Source: Emiliania huxleyi CCMP1516 (taxonomy: Eukaryota; Haptophyta; Isochrysidales; Noelaerhabdaceae). Taken from it: DNA of 64,000 nt. Made by a program: the position numbers and the translations under genes. Of the stretch, positions 34,912 to 46,326 are shown piece by piece (within the stretch, counting starts at the first letter, position 1; every line of letters begins with the position of its first letter). A model generated the notes under the pieces. The model was given only the letters and a program-made list of their open reading frames with translations. It did no database searches and was not told the origin of the DNA. The stretch covers positions 171,362 through 235,361 of the forward strand of contig NW_005200631.1 in NCBI RefSeq assembly GCF_000372725.1, in the 5' to 3' direction.

Positions 34912-36995
34912 GTGGTGCAGGCGCGTGACGCCATGCCCATGGAGAGGGGGGTCACGCGTTACGTACGTTGTCGTGTGTTAATGTCAGATTCCGCAATGTC
35001 TCATAGCCCAGCTATAACTCACAGCTCCTCATTGTCTGCGCTTTTTTCGCACAACACTGGTCCCGAGAACTAATTATCGTGATCGGTCTCTGATCGAGAC
35101 TCTGTGATCGAGACTGAGGTTTTCTTCAAGTCTCGTTTCGCGAGGCGGAGAACTCCTCCCTGCCTTCGGGCCTTCTCGCCTTCGGGCACCACGCACTCTC
35201 ACACGCCAATACACGCGCGGCCGGCGCCCCTCATGCCCTTCTCCACGCACACCGCGTGAAAACTGCGCGTACGTCCCCGCGCGCACGCAAACACACGCGT
35301 AGCGCCCAGAAGCCTGTGTCATGTGCGTCTGCCCTGTGCTGGCGCCCCATGGCCGTCCCGCGCCGCCCGCACCAGCCACGCGCCCCTCGCACCACCAGAG
35401 CAAGCCGCATATCCACTCACGCCGCGACGCGCGCCGCAGCACACCTCACCAGCACTACCTCGCCTTTTTGCGCCCTGTGCAGGCTCTGCACACTGCTTCT
35501 GGCATCTCACAAGCGGCTGTACCAGGACGCGCCGCGAGTACGACGCAGATTCCGCACCACGCAAGGCGCGCACGCACGCACGCTCCCACACGCGCGCTCA
35601 TCCGCTCAGTCTTCTGCACAGCCTGTCAGCCTGCCTGCACACACAGCATACAGCACCATCAGCCCGCGTGCTCCGCACTGCGCCCCTGCCGCCTCGCGCC
35701 TGTCTGCACTGCACGAGGCGCGCGCGTGGCACGCTGCGCGCACGCACGCCCGCACGAGCGCGCGCGCGCGCTCAACCGCTCTCTGCTGCACAGACCGCCA
35801 GCCTGCTCGCACACACAGCATACAGCACCATGGGCACGCATACGCCTAACGACGCAGCCCGCACCCCACAACAATAGCCTGCCTCACGCCTCACCACGCC
35901 GTCCCGCGCTCACACCGCCAGCAGCCCGATCAGAGAAACTGCAGCGCGCGCCTCTGCCCACGCCTGCAGTTTCTCTGCATTCTGAGACCTTCTCAACCCA
36001 CCCCGCAGCCGCGCCTCCCCGGGCACACTCACACCGCAGCAATGAAGATGTGAGTCGAAGTATGGGATATCGACCGAGCCCGCGCCTGCCGCACGCAGTT
36101 CTTTTTACTGCCAAAGCATAAAAAGAAAAACACGATGGCTAAAATTTCTTTCCTCCTGTTAAAGCTTAAACCGCTATGTGCATAGTGCAACAATACGGTA
36201 AGCTCGTGCGCATGTACTGCGAGATAGCTAGCCCACAAAATCTTGTCAAAACAAAACACTCGAGAGGAATTGTTAAAAAAGAACACCCTTAAAAACGTCA
36301 AACGAAAAATGGCGTAGACTCGCCGTAGTGTGTGTAGCACCGCTGCCAATGTCTGCCGGGGCGTCACACTGACAGCGAGAAGGAACTCACCAGTCCGATA
36401 AGGATCAACTGGAAAGCTGAACCCTGGGCTTAGACAGAACGGGCGTGGCAGGCTCCAGGGGAGACCACGCTCTACCCGGGGCGCTAAGGAGGGAAATCGA
36501 AGCTGTCGGGCGTCCAGCGAAAAAACTCGCGAGGACACACCGACAATCCCCCCTCCCCGAGGACCGAACCTAGGCACGTAGAGCACGGGTCATCTCGGAG
36601 AGAGAAAGGGGGGGGAAGAGGGGGGGGATAAGGGAGCCGAGATACGCGGGAGTACCCTGGGAGTGAGAGCTCTCATTCATGGTCGTGAGACCAGGGGAAG
36701 CCACCATGGGGAACGGGCACCCAAGGCACTAACTTCATCACTCATTCACCCCGCGCGATCTAGCAAACCCTGGTGCAGTCGGTCTTCGGATCAGCGGCCA
36801 GTTTCCCATTAGGGCAGGGAACCCCCGGCGACGCAAGTGTGGCCTACGGTAGCCACAGCTAGTACGCGATTCAGGGGCTGGGGGGAGTGGGGCGCCCGCG
36901 CCAAGGGGGAGAGAATGGAGGGGGGAGAATATGCGTGCTCGTTTTTCTTCTAGCAATTTTTTTTCTGTGATCGAGACTGCCGCGTACCCAGAACC
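34912..36995. other. Gene-free stretch with 16-bp flanking direct repeat
   Basis: TCTGTGATCGAGACTG occurs at 35101-35116 and exactly again at 36964-36979. Between them lie CA/CG-rich text, an A-rich AAAATTTCTTTCC stretch near 36143 and G-runs near 36605. A 185-aa minus frame (36029-36586) has no recognisable feature. Confidence 0.5.
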
Positions 36996-38264
36996 TCACA
37001 TCACGCTGTCGACGGTGTCGCTGGGTGCTGGCGTGGATGCAACGCTCTCTGGCGGATGCAGCTGGAATTCGCGGGCAATTGCGATGGCCCGCTCCTTGCT
37101 GATCTCACGGCCACGAGATGGAAACCATTGGTTGAACCATGGGAACCATCGTCGCTGACAACGGATGCAAATAGCTGCCACGAGAATCGGCACCAACAAG
37201 ATTAGTATGATTGCTAACAAAGAGTAGCTTATACTAACAATTATAAGCAAGGAGAACAGCAGCAGCAGGAAAGCGAGCAGCGCGAGTAGGATGCGATCGA
37301 TCGATCGTGCGGCAATGGGACACATGGCTTGGGAGATAGATTTCTCACCCCATGCCTTGCTGAACCATTTGCCGAACTCCTCGAAGCCCTTTACGCATTG
37401 CTGAACCAAACTAGGTATGACCCAGAGCGGCAAGTACCTAATTTGGCGCACTGATTGGCCTCCGTTGCTCCAGCGCACTGCAGTCCCGGACTGCAATGGT
37501 AGCTTGAAGTAGCTTGAATTGCAATGGTAGCAGCACAGCTCATGCGTGCCGTCGGCCCAAGTGATTGCGAACGGCCCCTTCTTGTCCCCGCGCACCCATT
37601 CGCCCGTATAAGTAGTGCCATTAGAAGACGTTTTCTTGCCGTGGCCATGCCGCAAGCCGTCCTCAAAAAACCCATCAAAAAAAATCCGGCCTTTCTTGTC
37701 GCGTTCGAGGCCGTGGCCGTGACGTTTGCCGTCGACGAAACCGCCCTCGTACACATCGCCGTCCGGATAACGGAGGACGCCATGGCCGTCGTACTCGCCC
37801 GAACTGTTGCGCTCACCGGTATACTGTGACTCCGTCTGGACACCCTCACCCACGCAGTAAGTTGCCGTTGCAATCTTGTGGATGTATTGATCGAGCATCT
37901 TGAGCACTGCTGGCCGATCAGCCTTGCCGGTAAGGTCGATGCACCCCTCGACCTCGCTCTCACCCTCAGCTGCCTCCGCCAACGCCTCGGATGCCCTCCT
38001 CTCTGCCTCAGCCTCAAACTGCTGCTGTGCCGCGGGCGGGTAGGTGGTGATGTCCGCAACGGGCAAGGGCTTTGAGGGCTGCCGGCATGGACCAGACTGG
38101 CTCTGCTTGTGCCACCGGGCCCACTCTGCGGCCCCCTTTCGCCTCAAGTAAATCGGTCCCCTGTCGCGAGGCAGCAGCCAGAGGCCAAAGTCCGATCGAG
38201 CTCGGCCGAAGGGCTGCGGCTGCTTGCATGTCTGCGTTGCAGCACAAGTTGGCATTACTCCCAT
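36996..38264 (-). CDS. MORN-repeat protein with C-terminal membrane hairpin
   Basis: 422 aa, single exon. The N-terminal region is followed by an Ala/Glu-rich helix (about 75-115). Four MORN units are at about 148-235: YTGERNSSGEYDGHG, YEGGFVDGKRHGHG, FFDGFFEDGLRHGHG, YTGEWVRGDKKG. Around residues 325-370 a very hydrophobic stretch (LLALLAFLLLLFSLLIIVSI then LLAIILILLVPILVAAICI) gives one or two TM helices. A short cytosolic tail follows. MORN repeats often bind membranes or anchor complexes; a role at an organelle membrane is an inference. An upstream frame could add an N-terminal exon. Confidence 0.8.
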   Translation of the reverse strand: MGVMPTCAATQTCKQPQPFGRARSDFGLWLLPRDRGPIYLRRKGAAEWARWHKQSQSGPCRQPSKPLPVADITTYPPAAQQQFEAEAERRASEALAEAAEGESEVEGCIDLTGKADRPAVLKMLDQYIHKIATATYCVGEGVQTESQYTGERNSSGEYDGHGVLRYPDGDVYEGGFVDGKRHGHGLERDKKGRIFFDGFFEDGLRHGHGKKTSSNGTTYTGEWVRGDKKGPFAITWADGTHELCCYHCNSSYFKLPLQSGTAVRWSNGGQSVRQIRYLPLWVIPSLVQQCVKGFEEFGKWFSKAWGEKSISQAMCPIAARSIDRILLALLAFLLLLFSLLIIVSISYSLLAIILILLVPILVAAICIRCQRRWFPWFNQWFPSRGREISKERAIAIAREFQLHPPESVASTPAPSDTVDSVM

Positions 38265-38582
38265 TCATTGCAGAGAAGCACCTGTTGTATCTGATCACCG
38301 ACCCATCCACGTTACCTGATCCATGTCCACCACTGACGCCCAGCAGCTCCGCGGTGAGCGCAATCCTCACCATCTCGTCCCTCACTCGACGAATTCTTTT
38401 TTCGGGGAAGGAGGAAAAGCCCCTAACAACCCCGGCTCGGTTCCGCGCCTGACACCTGCCCCTGCCACAAGCCCTCTGCGAGTAGAAAATTCTTTTTCTC
38501 TCCAGACGCAAGAAAAACGCGGCGAATCGTGCTTGGCACCAAATCGCGCCAGCTAGAGCTCTACTACAGTTGTAGCGCGTCT

Positions 38583-39897
38583 ATGTCCGACCATTCCAAA
38601 GAGCCTCCTCCCGCCACTGCCATCCGACGCCACCCGCTGGCCGAGCTCACCGAGAGCGAGCTTGTAGCGGACGATGAGCCAAAGCTCTTCCGCGGCGTCG
38701 CCGACGGGTGGCGAGCCGCGTCACGTTGGGGCAGCCCTTCGCTGCTAGCCGAGCACTACGGCCATCTCGAGTTTGAGGTCGCCGCTGGCACGCACACGAG
38801 GCTCGCCGACTTCCTCGCTGAAACTGCGCAGGACGGCGGTCGCTACCTCGTCGAGACTGCGTTCAACGGAGAGAAAGCCGTCCTACTCAGTGACTACACC
38901 CGGCCTCCCGGCTTTGCGGACGCGCTCGACGAGATCCCCGGCACGATCAGCCGGCCACACTGGTTCGTCGGCGGACCCAGGACGGGCAGCAAGCTCCACG
39001 ATGACACACGCATGACCTGCGGCTGGAGCGTCTGCCTTTTCGGTCCACAACCGCAACAGCTGCGAGTGATGCACCGCTCTGCACAGACGGCCTGAGGCGG
39101 TATGGCAATAGGCTGCAAGCGCTGGCTGCTGCTGCCTCCCGACACCGACGTGCACGGGCTGGGTCTCGCGCCGTACAGCCACGGCGTCGACAGCTGGTTC
39201 GAAGCCCACCTCGCGCCTCTCCGAGCAGCCGCCGCAGAGGGAAGGCGGGGCGGGGCGAGAGGTCCTTCCAGCCGTGAAGGGCGCCTCTTCACGGCGTGTG
39301 CTGCGAGCAGGCTGCGCGTCCGCGAGTGCCTCCAGCGGGCCGGCGAGCTCGTCTACGTGCCTGCGGGCTGGCACCACGCCGTCCTCAACGTGTGATCTCG
39401 CCACCAGATCAGCCGAGATGTGCCGCGAGATGTGCCGAGATGTACGCGAGGTGTAGGCCCACGCCGTCCGTAACCGACCTCTCCTGCGCCCTCTCCCGTC
39501 CAGCTTCGCCCATCCTTACCTCGCCTTGTCTCGCCTCGCAGGTCGAGCTCTCCTGCGCCATCTCTCACGGCCTCATCACGCCAGCCACCCTGCCGACCGC
39601 CTGGGCGCACCTGCGCACCCGGTGGCCCGGCTTCGCGCTCTCGCTGCGCGAGCTGCTGCAGCAGGTGCGAACCCAGCCGAGATGAGCCGAGATCAGCCGA
39701 GACCAGCCGAGACCAGCCGAGATCAGCCGAGATCCACATATGAGCCGCTGGAACAGGCACGGCCCGCGCTGGCGGAGTCGCTGCCGCCAATCCTCGACGG
39801 TTCGAAACCATCTACGCTTCGACCCGGAGCCGTTGGCGGGTGTGATGCTTCCTCGCTTCTGCGAGGAGCGTCTCTTCACGCCAGCTCTGGTGAACAG
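38583..39897 (+). CDS. JmjC/cupin-8 family Fe(II)/2-oxoglutarate oxygenase-like protein, multi-exon
   Basis: The start ATG follows an AAAATTCTTTTTC motif by about 95 bp. Exon 1 contains PKLFRGVADGWRAASRWGSP and HWFVGGPRTGSKLHDDTRMT, where H-D-D is the HxD iron ligand pair. After an intron, IGCKRWLLLPPDTDVHG is the usual G-x-KRW-x-LLPP segment. After an introner A copy (about 39260-39308), AGELVYVPAGWHHAVLNV supplies the distal His. Further exons read VELSCAISHGLITPATLPTA and ARPALAESLPPILDG. Likely a protein hydroxylase or demethylase. The 3' boundary against the next gene is uncertain; the two could be one transcript. Confidence 0.72.
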
Positions 39898-39917
39898 GCG
39901 AGAGGGAGCGGCTTCCT

Positions 39918-41657
39918 ATGGCGTGGCGTGACGTGCCGCTTTCATCTCCACGGCAGGGCGGCGAGGGCGGCGGAGGCGGCGGAGGCGAGGGCCACTGCAC
40001 GGCGCTCTTTGTGCACGCGGCGTGGCTGCGAGCGCTGCTTCGCGCCAAGCCAGCCGCGGCGTCGGTGATGTGCGGTGTGGCGGACGTGGAGGGCCCTGCG
40101 GACAGCGTCTCTTCCCACCGTCCAGCTGTGCACAGGTCATGTGCGGCCGGGCGAGCGTCGAGGCGTTGTGGAGGTTCCACGGCCTGCTCGACGCTCTTGC
40201 CGCCGCGGCGTGCAGCCGGGACGCGCTCGTGTGTATCGTCGAGGCGGAGGAGGTGGAGGTGGAGGGAGAGGCGGAGGAGAAGGACAGGAAGGGCAGGGAG
40301 GGGACGGCGGAAATGGCGGAGGAGTCTCCGCCGGGGCGCGAGCAGCTGTCCTCGCTGCAGCTGTCCTCGCTGCTTGGCGAGCACGGCGTGTGCGTCGCGT
40401 GCGTGGTCCGCGAGGGGGGGGAGGAGGCGTGGGCGGCGGAGCGCGGCGTTCGGTCGATGGGCGTGCTCCGCGACCAGGCGAGGCGAATCGGGCGGCCTCG
40501 GGTGACCTCGGGTGACCTCGAGTGACCTCGGGTGACCTCGGGTGACCTCGGGTGACCTCGGGCGATCTCGGCTACTCACCAGGCGAGCGGCGACGAGGGC
40601 CGGATGAGGGCGGTAGCTCGCTCGTGGCTCCACCTCGACCCTAGAGTGTGCGCCTTCGCGCCGACGCGTCACGCCGAGCAGCGTGAAGGGCGTCCCCACG
40701 TCGCCGCTGCTGTGATCAGGTGCGCCGTCGAGCCGCGCCTCACGCCGAGCCGCGGAGTCTGCCTCGTGGTGGCGACGAGCCGGGCGGGCGTGGTGGGAGG
40801 ACACCCTTCGGGGCTGTGGGCAGCGTCCGTTCACGCGCTGTGCCGTGAGCAGGTGGGTGCGGACGAGGTGCTGCTAGAGCTCCCTCTGAGCCGGTGCCGG
40901 ACCTCCGCCCAAGCAGAAGCAAACTAGTCAGCCACGATGACTGATGAATGAGATGATGATGACAGGTGCCTGACCTCGGCTCACGTGCCCGAGAGGGCGG
41001 CGGCGATGGTTCCCGCCGACGATGCCTTTGGTCGGCTGATACTCGCTCTCCTCTGCTGCAGCGACGCGCACCCGCACGCAGAGTATTACCGTCAGCTCTT
41101 CAGCCTCGACGAGGCAACCTCTTCCCTGATGGCGCTGTGGGAGGACGGCAGCGAGGAGGCGAAGCGCGCGGCGGGCAGCCTCTCCTTCGAGCGGAGCCGC
41201 CGCAGTCGCCGCGAGATGCTGCGCGAGTATGCGGCGCTCGCAGACACGGGCGAGTTGCCGTCGCTGTCGCTGCGCCAATACTTGCACGGCAAGCTCGCGC
41301 TGCAGACGCGCGCGTTCGCCGTCGAGGATGGCCGCGCGCTGATCCCGGTCCGTCGACCTCGCCGAGCACGCGCCTATCTTCAACGAAAGAATGGGAACTC
41401 CACTCACGCGTGATGTGGAGCAGGTCCTCGACCTGGCCAACCACGCGTCTGTCGGCGCGACGGCGCGGCTGCAGCAGGAGGGGGGGGCGGTGCGGCTGGT
41501 GGCCAACTACGCGCTCGAGCGCGGAGACGAGGTCTCCCTCTGCTACGACGCGGACGCGGACCACCTCGACCTCTTCGAGCGGTACGGCTTCTTCGACGCG
41601 ACGAGCGTCGTCCACACCGCCGAGGTGCGCGTGCCGGAGCTTGAGCTGTGGGCGGGA

Positions 41658-41731
<74 letters not shown>

Positions 41732-42269
41732 GTGGAGGAGGTCGCTCGTCGCGGCGCAGGCTGCACGCGGATACGACGACGAGCTCGAGGTGCGCGGTCT
41801 CGCCCCGGCCGCTGCCCCGCCTGGCGCGCGGGGGCGTGAGCCTCTCCGGTGGCTTAGGCGTGGTGGGTGCCGGACGTGGGCCTCGAGAGCAGCCCGCTCT
41901 ACCTCGCCCTGCGCGCGACACTCGTCGGGGAGGCGACGGCTGCCCGACAGCCCGGGGCGGGGGGGATGCGACCTCGACCAGGTCTCCGCAGCACTTCGGG
42001 AGTAGGCGGAGCTCGAAGGACATTTGGCGGCCGACGCCGCCGACCCCGCCGATGCGCTGCGGCAGCCCATCGCGCGCGAGGCGGCGGTTCGCGAGCGGCT
42101 CGCTTCCCTCTTCGAGCGCCACCTCCGGGGCTACGCCTGCAGCGCGGAGCAGGCGGCGCGGGGCTTGCAGGGCGGTTTGCTCTCGGCGGCCGAGGAGGCG
42201 GCGACTCGCCTGGTGCACTTCGAGCAGCACCTGCTCCTCGCCCACCTGAGGAGCTTGCCGCGTAGTTGA
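39918..42269 (+). CDS. SET-domain methyltransferase, SETD3/Rubisco-LSMT-like, with unassigned N-terminal part
   Basis: The N-SET core is split by introners: SRGVCLVVATSR + VGADEVLLELPLSR + CLTSAHVPERAAAM. Then ADDAFGRLILALLCCSDAHP, the pseudoknot strand RALIP + VLDLANHASVGATA (junction at the intron 41348-41423) and ALERGDEVSLCYDADADHLD then LFERYGF. The C-terminal helical part includes REAAVRERLASLFERHLRG and ends at 42267. A (GGCGAG)n codon repeat (41655-41720) encodes a Gly/Glu run. Upstream, 39918-40600 reads ALFVHAAWLRALLRAKPAAA, FHGLLDALAAAACSRDALVC and an acidic linker; whether it belongs to this gene or ends the JmjC gene is not clear. It probably methylates Lys or His of a protein substrate. 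Confidence 0.72.
40065..40135 (+). mobile_element. Introner family A copy, 71 bp
   Basis: The intron starts GTGATGTGCGG and the next exon starts GTCATGTGCGG. The core is GGACAGCGTCTCTTCCCACC then CAGCTGTGCACAG. Excision joins AAAS to VMCGRASVEALW. Confidence 0.88.
40894..40965 (+). other. 72-bp intron with 21-bp duplicated exon start, unrelated core
   Basis: GTGCCGGACCTCCGCCCAAG opens the intron and GTGCCTGACCTCGGCTCACG opens the next exon. The remaining core is AT-richer and has no similarity to introner A. Confidence 0.85.
41348..41423 (+). other. 76-bp intron with about 28-bp duplicated exon start
   Basis: GTCCGTCGACCTCGCCGAGC opens the intron; GTCCTCGACCTGGCCAACCA opens the next exon, encoding the conserved LDLANH of the SET domain. 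The core is unlike other introns here. Confidence 0.88.
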
Positions 42270-43430
42270 TACAGATCCGCAAAGTAGCCGAGATGTAGGC
42301 CGAGATGTCTCTCCCCGGCGCGTGTCTCTGTTGCCCGTCTCCCCGGTGAACATCTCCCACGCGTTGTACGTCTTTCCGTAATGATAGCTCCCGCGTTTAC
42401 TGTGGCATTTTTACCCCTCTCCACAGACCACAGCAGGAGGCACGGCGACGGAAATAGGGAATTGACGCAGTCGGAATTGACGCCGTCTCGCCTTCAGTCT
42501 GTTGCGGGCATTAAGAAAACGTACCATTATAAGAAACCACGCCGAGCGATTTCCGCGAAAATCTAAGAAACCGCGGCGCCCCGCAGGCGCGGCCCCGAGA
42601 AAGGGCCCACACACGAGTGTGAACAGGAGCCCCGCTCAAAATTTCTCTTCGCCTGCGGCGCGCGCACTTGTCATTTTCAGTGTATGTAGCTCTTACGTAC
42701 ATTCCCGTAGGAGACTCTGCTGACAGGGTTTGCGATGAGGAGCGACCCGAAGGGTTTCTCGGAGGTTAGTGCACCACTAACCGCCGAAGCGCAAGCGCTG
42801 GGAGCAAGAACACTACGACCTGGGTCGGGCTCATACTAGCACCCCACCTCGCGAGCCGACGTTCTGGCTCAGCGAGGCTGCTGCGGAGCACTCGCGGACC
42901 GGTTCTTCTGGTCCAGCGAGGCCGCTGCGGGCACCCGGCGGCTCGGGTCACATTTTGCCCAAGCAAGTCTGCGGTGTTCTGGGCGGTGTGGATGGGAGGT
43001 GTGTGCGTCTTCCTGTCATCCCAAGTGGGTGGCAGAAGTCGGACTGGCGACATCCGGAGCGGTCCAGCGCTTCCGTATTGTCATTTTACCTAAACATTCC
43101 TAGATCCCGTCTCACTCACCTGTGGGGTGCCGGCCGAGGCTAAGAAACCACGGCGTGGGGTGTGTGGGGTGTGTGGAAAGGCTTAGAAACGGCGGCGTGC
43201 CGCGGGATCCTGTTTTCTTAATGCCCGCAACAGACTGTATCATTACGCCCGTGAACGTGAAGGGCTCGAGGGACGAAAGAAGGCGCAAGAGCGCTTCGCC
43301 TGCGGCGCGCCTGCCCGGCCATGGACCAGGCTTCACCGCCGCTTGCTTGCCGACGGCTGGCACCTGGCAGCAGCTGGGAGACTGAGATCTGAGTAACCTA
43401 CTGGGGGGGGGGGGGGGGGGCGACTGGGGA
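42270..43430. other. Gene-free stretch with a distant inverted repeat
   Basis: CAGTCTGTTGCGGGCATTAA (42498) recurs inverted as TTAATGCCCGCAACAGACTG (about 43218-43237). AAGAAACCACGCCG-type words accompany both. 42640 has AAAATTTCTCTTCGCC, and a similar GCGCTTCGCCTGCGGCGCGC is near 43292. Possible non-autonomous element of about 740 bp; no ORF is convincing. Confidence 0.5.
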
Positions 43431-44040
43431 TTCATTTCCACCCTGTTGTGGGAACCGCTGACGCAGTTTCGCGGGGGCTCTTCGGGTTCCCTCCCCCCCA
43501 GGGCAGGGGGGCCCCCGTGAGGGGGGGAACCCCCGCCCGGGGGTTTGGGGGGATCAAACGGAGCGCGTTCCGGTTTGGGTGTGGCCCGTAGGCTGCCTTG
43601 CTACCCATGGGTTCGCCTTGGCATGAGCCACAGCCTTGGCGGAAAGGGGGGGTTCCGGGCACTTCGGGTTCGGAACCCGCGGACAGGGAGCAACGGGCTT
43701 CGGGCCCTTTTTCCCCAAGTTGGGGTAATTTTAGGAGCCCCTCCAAGAAAGCGGGTGGGGGTTCATATGAGCCGCTTTAAAGGTGTTGGCCCGCTTCACC
43801 GCCAAAATCCCGCGGGGGGGGCGGGGGTCAACCTGGGGGAGTTGACCCTTTCCAAGAGGAGTGTCAGTTTCCGCTCCCCGCGGGAGAGGCCCAAGGGGTC
43901 CGAAAAAGAGGGAAACAACCCCCTCGACCCTGGTAACCTCCTGAAAATGGCGGAGGCCCGGGGGGGCCGTTGCCCCAAGCCCTTTTGCCGGCCCCCCCCC
44001 ATCCCCGGTTGCATAAAGGACCCCCCCCCCCCCCCCCCGC
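43430..44040. other. Compositionally odd block with long G/C homopolymers
   Basis: Runs of 8-18 G or C, and many words that look as if bases were lengthened. It ends in a C-run next to the acceptor CGCGCGCAG. 43434-43475 resembles the inverse of 60709-60760 (CTGTTGTGGGAACCGCTGAC against CTGCTGTGGGAACAGCTGAC). The open frame across it (from 43545) has no recognisable domain and should not be trusted. Confidence 0.6.
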
Positions 44041-44043
44041 GCG

Positions 44044-45976
44044 CGCAGGGCAAGGAGGAGCGCGAGAAGCGCGAGATCAAGGAGCAGCGCGATTGGCTGC
44101 GCAAGGCGCTGCTTGCGGCGGTGCTGTTCATTGCGTTGCTCGGCGCCTCGCTCTTCGGACTCGCGATTGGCGCCGCCGAGATCGCCAAGGAGACGCACGC
44201 GGACCACGCTTACCTCGTCGACCTCAACGGCGACGTCGTGCGCACCGGGCCCGCGCTCTTCCACCTGCCGCTGTACGCGGCGCCCGCCATGGGCTTTGAC
44301 ATGCTCAAGAGGACGGTGGCCGTGGACCTGACGCTTCCCGAGAACGGGGCAACGGTGAAGGTTTCGTACCATGTGATGGAAGTGAAGTGGTCCGCTTCCG
44401 CCCGTGCCTTCCCTCTACGCCGCCGCCCCCTCGCCCTCACAGCCCCTCTCGCCCGAACATAGGTACTCGGAGACGCACGCAGTCTTCGTCTTTCACAACC
44501 TCGACAACACCATTCTCCTCATCCAGGACGGCGTCGCCCAGCTCAACTACGTCAACGGTGCGCGCCTGCCAGCCCCGATCACCACCACCAAACCCGCCCC
44601 CCCCCCGCCCGACCCCTCCCGCCACCAGTCTTTCCCCGCCTCGCCCTTCAGGAAGCCTCGCCTCGGACATCTGCGAAGGGGACGCCGTCTGCGCCTCCAT
44701 CTCTGTCGGCAGCGAGAAGGAGGTGGAGGAGTACATGGCGAGGGCGGACGAGGCGATCGCGGCCCTCTCGAACGAGGCGGAGCAGCGGCGCCGGCTGGGC
44801 GTAAGGCGGCGGCTTGACGCGTGCGCCCGCGAGTTTGAGTCTTCGGAGGATGTTATTCAGTTCACGTCGCGTTACGCCACAGTCAGTTGCAGCTCGGCTT
44901 TCTCGGCGTGCCAGTCCAACTGCGACGCGGCGTACCCGGCCGTCGTCGGGGATTATTCGTCAGACTGGACGGGCCAGTCGTGCGACACGATCTGCTACGA
45001 CCCCGAAGCGTGTCCTGGCTCGGCCCCCAGCCACGAGTTCGCGGACGGGTACGACCCTGCGTACTGCAGCAGGTCGGAGACCGGCACGTTCAGCGACTGC
45101 GACTCCGAAGACATCCCGTGCGGCGCGTTCACCCTGGCCGTCGATTACCAGCCCTACGGAGAAGGGCTCTGCCCGGATTCTATTACAGATTCAGGCTGCG
45201 CCTCGACCACCCTGCTGCGGGTGGGCTGCGACTCCGACGACTGCCAGGGCACGCCGCCCTTCTACGACGACGGCGCGTGCATGGGCCCGAACAAGGGCTG
45301 CGACGAGGCGTGCACGCCGTCGGACTGCGCCGACGGCGACTTATCGTGCCAGGACAGCCTCTGCATCCAGAAGGACGCCTCGAAGGACAACTACGGCCGC
45401 CACCTCTTCTCCTCGCGGAGCTGCGACGCTGACTGCGACAGCGACTGCAACCTCTTCTGCACGGGCGGCAGCTCCCGCCGCCGCCACAAGAAGAGCAAGG
45501 ACTGCGGCGAGAATGACTGCAACGACTTGTCCATCTTCACGCCCTCGGAAACGAACGGCCGCCGCCGCTGCGGCCCCACCGACGCCAACTCCAAGTTTAG
45601 CTTCGTGGGCGCGGACTCGGGCTGCTCGAGCAGCTGCGACGGCGCCCTTTGCGATGATTGGTACTCGAGCGGGTACTGCGAAAATTCGTGGGACGCTGCT
45701 CTCGACTATCAGACCCAGTGGAATGCGGCGGCGAGCGCCCTCCCGAATCCGACAGTGGCGTTCTCTCCTTATCCCAAGGATGGAGTAGCAAACATCGCCG
45801 AATCCGAGGTCTTCCGCGGCTGCAACTTCTCTCTCGTCGACGTCTCGTACACCGACTCAACGGGATCGCCGTCCACCCAGCAGAAGCCGCACTGCGACTG
45901 GGAAGGGTTCACCGATGGCAAGTACATGAACGGCTGGGGCGGCTGCGACTGGGGCGGCTGCGACGAGTGGAGCTGA
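44044..45976 (+). CDS. Single-pass, Cys-rich extracellular protein, 3 visible exons (5' unresolved)
   Basis: The first visible exon (after acceptor 44043) reads GKEEREKREIKEQRDWLRKA, then the TM helix LLAAVLFIALLGASLFGLAI, then a domain with HADHAYLVDLNGDVVRTGPA. An intron about 44384-44462 (GT-AG) joins EVKW to YSETHAVFVF. A second, about 44558-44651, joins NYVNG to SLASDICEGDAVC. The long last exon encodes about 35 Cys residues in CDS/CDEAC/CQSNCD-type clusters with two RRR-basic stretches. The topology would be cytosolic charged N-terminus, one TM, Cys-rich outside. No family is recognised. Upstream exons are obscured by the odd block. Confidence 0.68.
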
Positions 45977-46326
45977 GCACCGGGGTAGAGGACGTCGGGG
46001 GAGACACGGTGGGGGAGCGCGCATGGAAGGGTGGGTGTGGGGGGGGGCGTGCAGACGCCAATCGCGTCGACGTGTTTATTTCTGAGATCGGGTACAAGAC
46101 ATGTACGCTTTAACGCTGGCCGTGTTGCAGCGCGAGACCGCCGACACACCCCGTCCCGCGGCGTCCGCCGTCGCCCGCGCTTGTGTGCACTCACCTCACG
46201 GTCACGCCGCCGCGTAGCTGCGCGCACCAAGCCGCCTCGATGGCCCGCGCGTGATTGGCCCCGCCCCAGTAGGCAGAGAGGTTGGCTGGAGCAGCCAGCG
46301 CCGCGCCGGTTGCAACCAGTGCATCG

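Noticed and set aside
35256..36121. Several Ala/His/Arg-rich frames
   Set aside because: Low-complexity CA/CG-rich DNA open in many frames at once; no domain.
36500..36620. Possible tRNA (inverse GGTTCGGTCCT box near 36560)
   Set aside because: No matching A box or cloverleaf at the right spacing; likewise 18450-18530.
36700..36900. 5S rRNA-like word GGCCTACGGTAGCC
   Set aside because: The rest of the 5S consensus and its internal promoter are absent.
43545..44040. N-terminal extension of the Cys-rich protein through 43545-44040
   Set aside because: It crosses homopolymer runs and a C-rich acceptor tract; the residues have no pattern, so the first visible exon is taken at 44044.
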